DNA of 7,639 nt from Bacteroidota bacterium (GTDB lineage Bacteria > Bacteroidota > Bacteroidia > Flavobacteriales_F > PHOS-HE28), in NCBI GenBank assembly GCA_963169595.1, contig CAUJFM010000018.1:1-7639 (forward strand), in the 5' to 3' direction. Shown piece after piece: positions 6,101 through 7,639 of the stretch (the first letter of the stretch is position 1; each line of letters starts with the position of its first letter). Made by a program: the position numbers and the translations under genes. The notes under the pieces are model-generated. The model was not told the DNA's origin. It saw only the letters and a program-made list of their open reading frames with translations, and ran no database searches.

Positions 6101-7326
6101 TCGCCGAACTGCGCACCACCCTTGCGGCCCTGCACACCGACATGGTGGCGTGGCGCCGTCACCTCCATCGCCACCCGGAGCTTTCCTTCCAGGAGCGGCG
6201 CACGGCAGCCTTCATCGCCGAGGTGTTGAAGGCCGAAGGCATTGCGGTGCACACGGGCGTGGGTCGCTTGCATGCGGATGCGGAGGGTACCGGTCTCATC
6301 GCCTATGTCCATGGTGAGGCCGAAGGCAAGGGTGGCTGTTTTGCCCTGCGCGCGGACATTGATGCCCTGCCGATCACCGAGGTGGGCAAGCCTGACTACT
6401 GCTCGCAGGAGGCCGGGGTGATGCATGCGTGCGGCCACGACGCGCATACCGCCATGGTGCTCGGCGCTGGTATCGCGCTGCACCGCATGCGGAAGCAATG
6501 GAGCGGCACGGTGATGCTCGTGTTCCAGCCGGGTGAGGAGAAGGAGCCCGGTGGCGCCTCATTGCTCGTGCGTGAAGGGGTCTTCGATGATCCTCGCCCG
6601 TCGGGCATCCTGGGCCAGCATGTCACACCCGAGCTGCCTATCGGCAAGTTGGGGTTCCGTCCCGGTCCCTTCATGGCGGCGGCGGACGAGCTCTACATCA
6701 CCGTGAAGGGCAGGGGAGGGCATGCTTCGGTGCGCCATCGCCTGGTGGATCCGATCCTGATAGCAGCGCAACTGCTGCCCACGCTTTATACCCAGGCGCA
6801 GGCCGCGGTGCCCGAAGAGGAACCCATGGTCCTGAGTTTCGGCAAGGTGATCGCCGCCGGGGCCACCAACATTGTTCCGGACACGGTGACCATCGACGGT
6901 ACCCTGCGCACCTTCAACGAGGACCTGCGTGCGCGTCTGCACGAGCTGCTGCCGGGGATCGCCTCACGCATCGCCCAGGACAGGGGAGGTGAGGTGGAGT
7001 TCCGCATCGTGAGGGGCTCGCCCGTGGTGAAGAACGATCCAGTGCTCACGGCCCGCATGCGTGCACTGGCCGTGGACCTGGTGGGTGCGGAGAACGTGGT
7101 GGACATGGACATCCGCATGGGCGCCGAGGACTTTGCGTACTACACGCATGTGATGCCCGGCTGCTTCTTCCGCCTGGGCACCGGTAATCCCGCGAAGGCG
7201 GGCACGCAGAGCGGCCTGCACACCGCCGACTTCGACATCGATGAGGATGCACTGCCGATCGGCGCGACGATGATGGCGATGGGGGCGCTGCGTGAGATCG
7301 CCGATCGGCGTCTCACCCCACAATGA
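6097..7326 (+). CDS. M20-family (M20D) metallo-amidohydrolase, N-acyl-amino-acid hydrolase type
   Basis: The protein has 409 residues. I place the start at GTG 6097, which overlaps the TauE/SafE stop as GTGA and puts the conserved WRRHLHRHPELSFQE stretch about 20 residues in. A longer in-frame extension back to 5920 lies inside the transporter gene and lacks family character. The metal-site and catalytic motifs of the M20D group are complete: RADIDALP with D87, HACGHDAH at 110-117 (C112, H114), FQPGEE with E147 and E148, GQH with H175, and SGLH with H375. GRGGHASVRH around 207-216 marks the dimerisation/lid domain, and MGAEDFAYY (341-349) is also typical. Family members remove acyl groups from N-acyl amino acids, hippurate or indole-acetyl amino acids, with Zn, Mn or Co. 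No signal peptide is seen, so it should be cytoplasmic. The exact substrate is not determinable. It is translationally coupled to the transporter gene. Confidence 0.94.
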   Translation: MIAELRTTLAALHTDMVAWRRHLHRHPELSFQERRTAAFIAEVLKAEGIAVHTGVGRLHADAEGTGLIAYVHGEAEGKGGCFALRADIDALPITEVGKPDYCSQEAGVMHACGHDAHTAMVLGAGIALHRMRKQWSGTVMLVFQPGEEKEPGGASLLVREGVFDDPRPSGILGQHVTPELPIGKLGFRPGPFMAAADELYITVKGRGGHASVRHRLVDPILIAAQLLPTLYTQAQAAVPEEEPMVLSFGKVIAAGATNIVPDTVTIDGTLRTFNEDLRARLHELLPGIASRIAQDRGGEVEFRIVRGSPVVKNDPVLTARMRALAVDLVGAENVVDMDIRMGAEDFAYYTHVMPGCFFRLGTGNPAKAGTQSGLHTADFDIDEDALPIGATMMAMGALREIADRRLTPQ

Positions 7327-7639
7327 TGTCATCCATCTCGATCACCGGCCTGCCGTTCTTCGTGTGAACGGCGAGCTCCACGGTGCTGGAGGTCCGGCCC
7401 CGCGAGGTCCAAAGGTCGAGCCGCAGGTTGAACGCTCCCGGCCAGTTCTTGACCGGTGAGATGCGCAGGTCCTTCCACACGGTCTCCGGGGGCATGACCA
7501 ATGCACCGCCCACGTCATCGACGGCGGCCTCCATATCGTCAGCGCTGAGGCGCGTGCCACCCGTGGCCGCTTCCAACTCCGCGAAACGCCGCTCCACCAG
7601 CAGCTTCATCACGTGCTTCGCGACGAGGGTAAGGTCGTT
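7313..7639 (-). CDS. Small conserved hypothetical protein, possibly DUF7668-like (5' end beyond the window)
   Basis: The stop is at 7315-7313 and the frame stays open to the right edge, so 108 residues are visible. A GTG at 7612 and an ATG at 7609 would give 99 or 98 residues. The residues before them (LTLVAKHVMKLLVERRFAEL) read as one continuous amphipathic helix, so I think the real start lies outside the window. The body continues with RLSADDMEAAVDDVG, then strand-like segments FNLRLDLWTSRGRTSSTVEL and an end at EMDDIIVG. The helix-then-sheet plan, with 'LDLWT..GR..STVEL' and a terminal 'DDI', reminds me of the DUF7668 family, but that is from memory and tentative. There is no signal peptide or catalytic motif. 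Its last 14 bases overlap the end of the convergent amidohydrolase gene. Function unknown. Confidence 0.7.
   Translation of the reverse strand, partial: NDLTLVAKHVMKLLVERRFAELEAATGGTRLSADDMEAAVDDVGGALVMPPETVWKDLRISPVKNWPGAFNLRLDLWTSRGRTSSTVELAVHTKNGRPVIEMDDIIVG

Noticed and set aside
1753..7326. A sulfur-detoxification module (persulfide dioxygenase plus sulfite exporter)
   Set aside because: The hydrolase has the dinuclear THxHxDH site and the GRTDLPGGD stretch common to ordinary glyoxalase II-like proteins, it lies on the opposite strand outside the operon, and no rhodanese or sulfide oxidase is present. The idea is attractive but unsupported.
1..7639. CRISPR arrays, tRNAs, transposon ends or phage genes
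   Set aside because: I saw no regular repeat-spacer pattern, no tRNA-like cloverleaf sequence and no transposase, integrase or phage protein in any frame. The genes share one compositional style.

Overview
This GC-rich window looks like chromosomal DNA from a member of the Bacteroidota, most likely a high-GC Flavobacteriales-type lineage. That placement is inferred from four things. No start codon has a clear Shine-Dalgarno sequence. All three exported proteins have signal peptides whose predicted mature end is Gln. The large TolB-type protein has a Bacteroidota-specific architecture. The left-edge protein belongs to a Bacteroidota-type POTRA/outer-membrane family. I see no mobile element, CRISPR array, tRNA or rRNA.

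Layout. At the left edge, on the minus strand, is the N-terminal part of an outer-membrane protein with a POTRA-like segment (1-697). It diverges from a plus-strand gene for a probable outer-membrane beta-barrel protein (823-1674). That gene converges on a minus-strand metallo-beta-lactamase-fold hydrolase of the glyoxalase II type (1753-2388). The 78 bases between their stop codons hold a long imperfect inverted repeat with two competing pairings. A second divergent gap (2389-2458) leads into the main plus-strand operon. The operon holds a 1089-residue TolB-like protein (2459-5728), a half-length TauE/SafE membrane protein (5732-6100, after a 3-base gap) and an M20-family amidohydrolase (6097-7326, 4-base stop/start overlap). 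A small minus-strand gene of unknown function (7313 to the right edge) converges on the amidohydrolase and overlaps its end by 14 bases.

Functional reading. Two of the proteins, the POTRA protein and the TolB-like protein, combine periplasmic domains with an outer-membrane barrel or a likely one, and a third is probably a barrel. The left half therefore has an envelope theme. The TolB-like protein is the most notable gene. In one chain it joins a gluzincin-like domain that has lost its zinc-binding HEXXH residues, a PD40 beta-propeller, a Pro/Gln/Thr-rich linker and a barrel with an Omp85-like 'RGF' motif. The transporter and amidohydrolase downstream are translationally coupled to each other, but their link to the TolB-like protein is not obvious. 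No complete new system such as a defence or mobile module is visible. Most of the window is ordinary housekeeping and envelope content with some unusual protein architecture.
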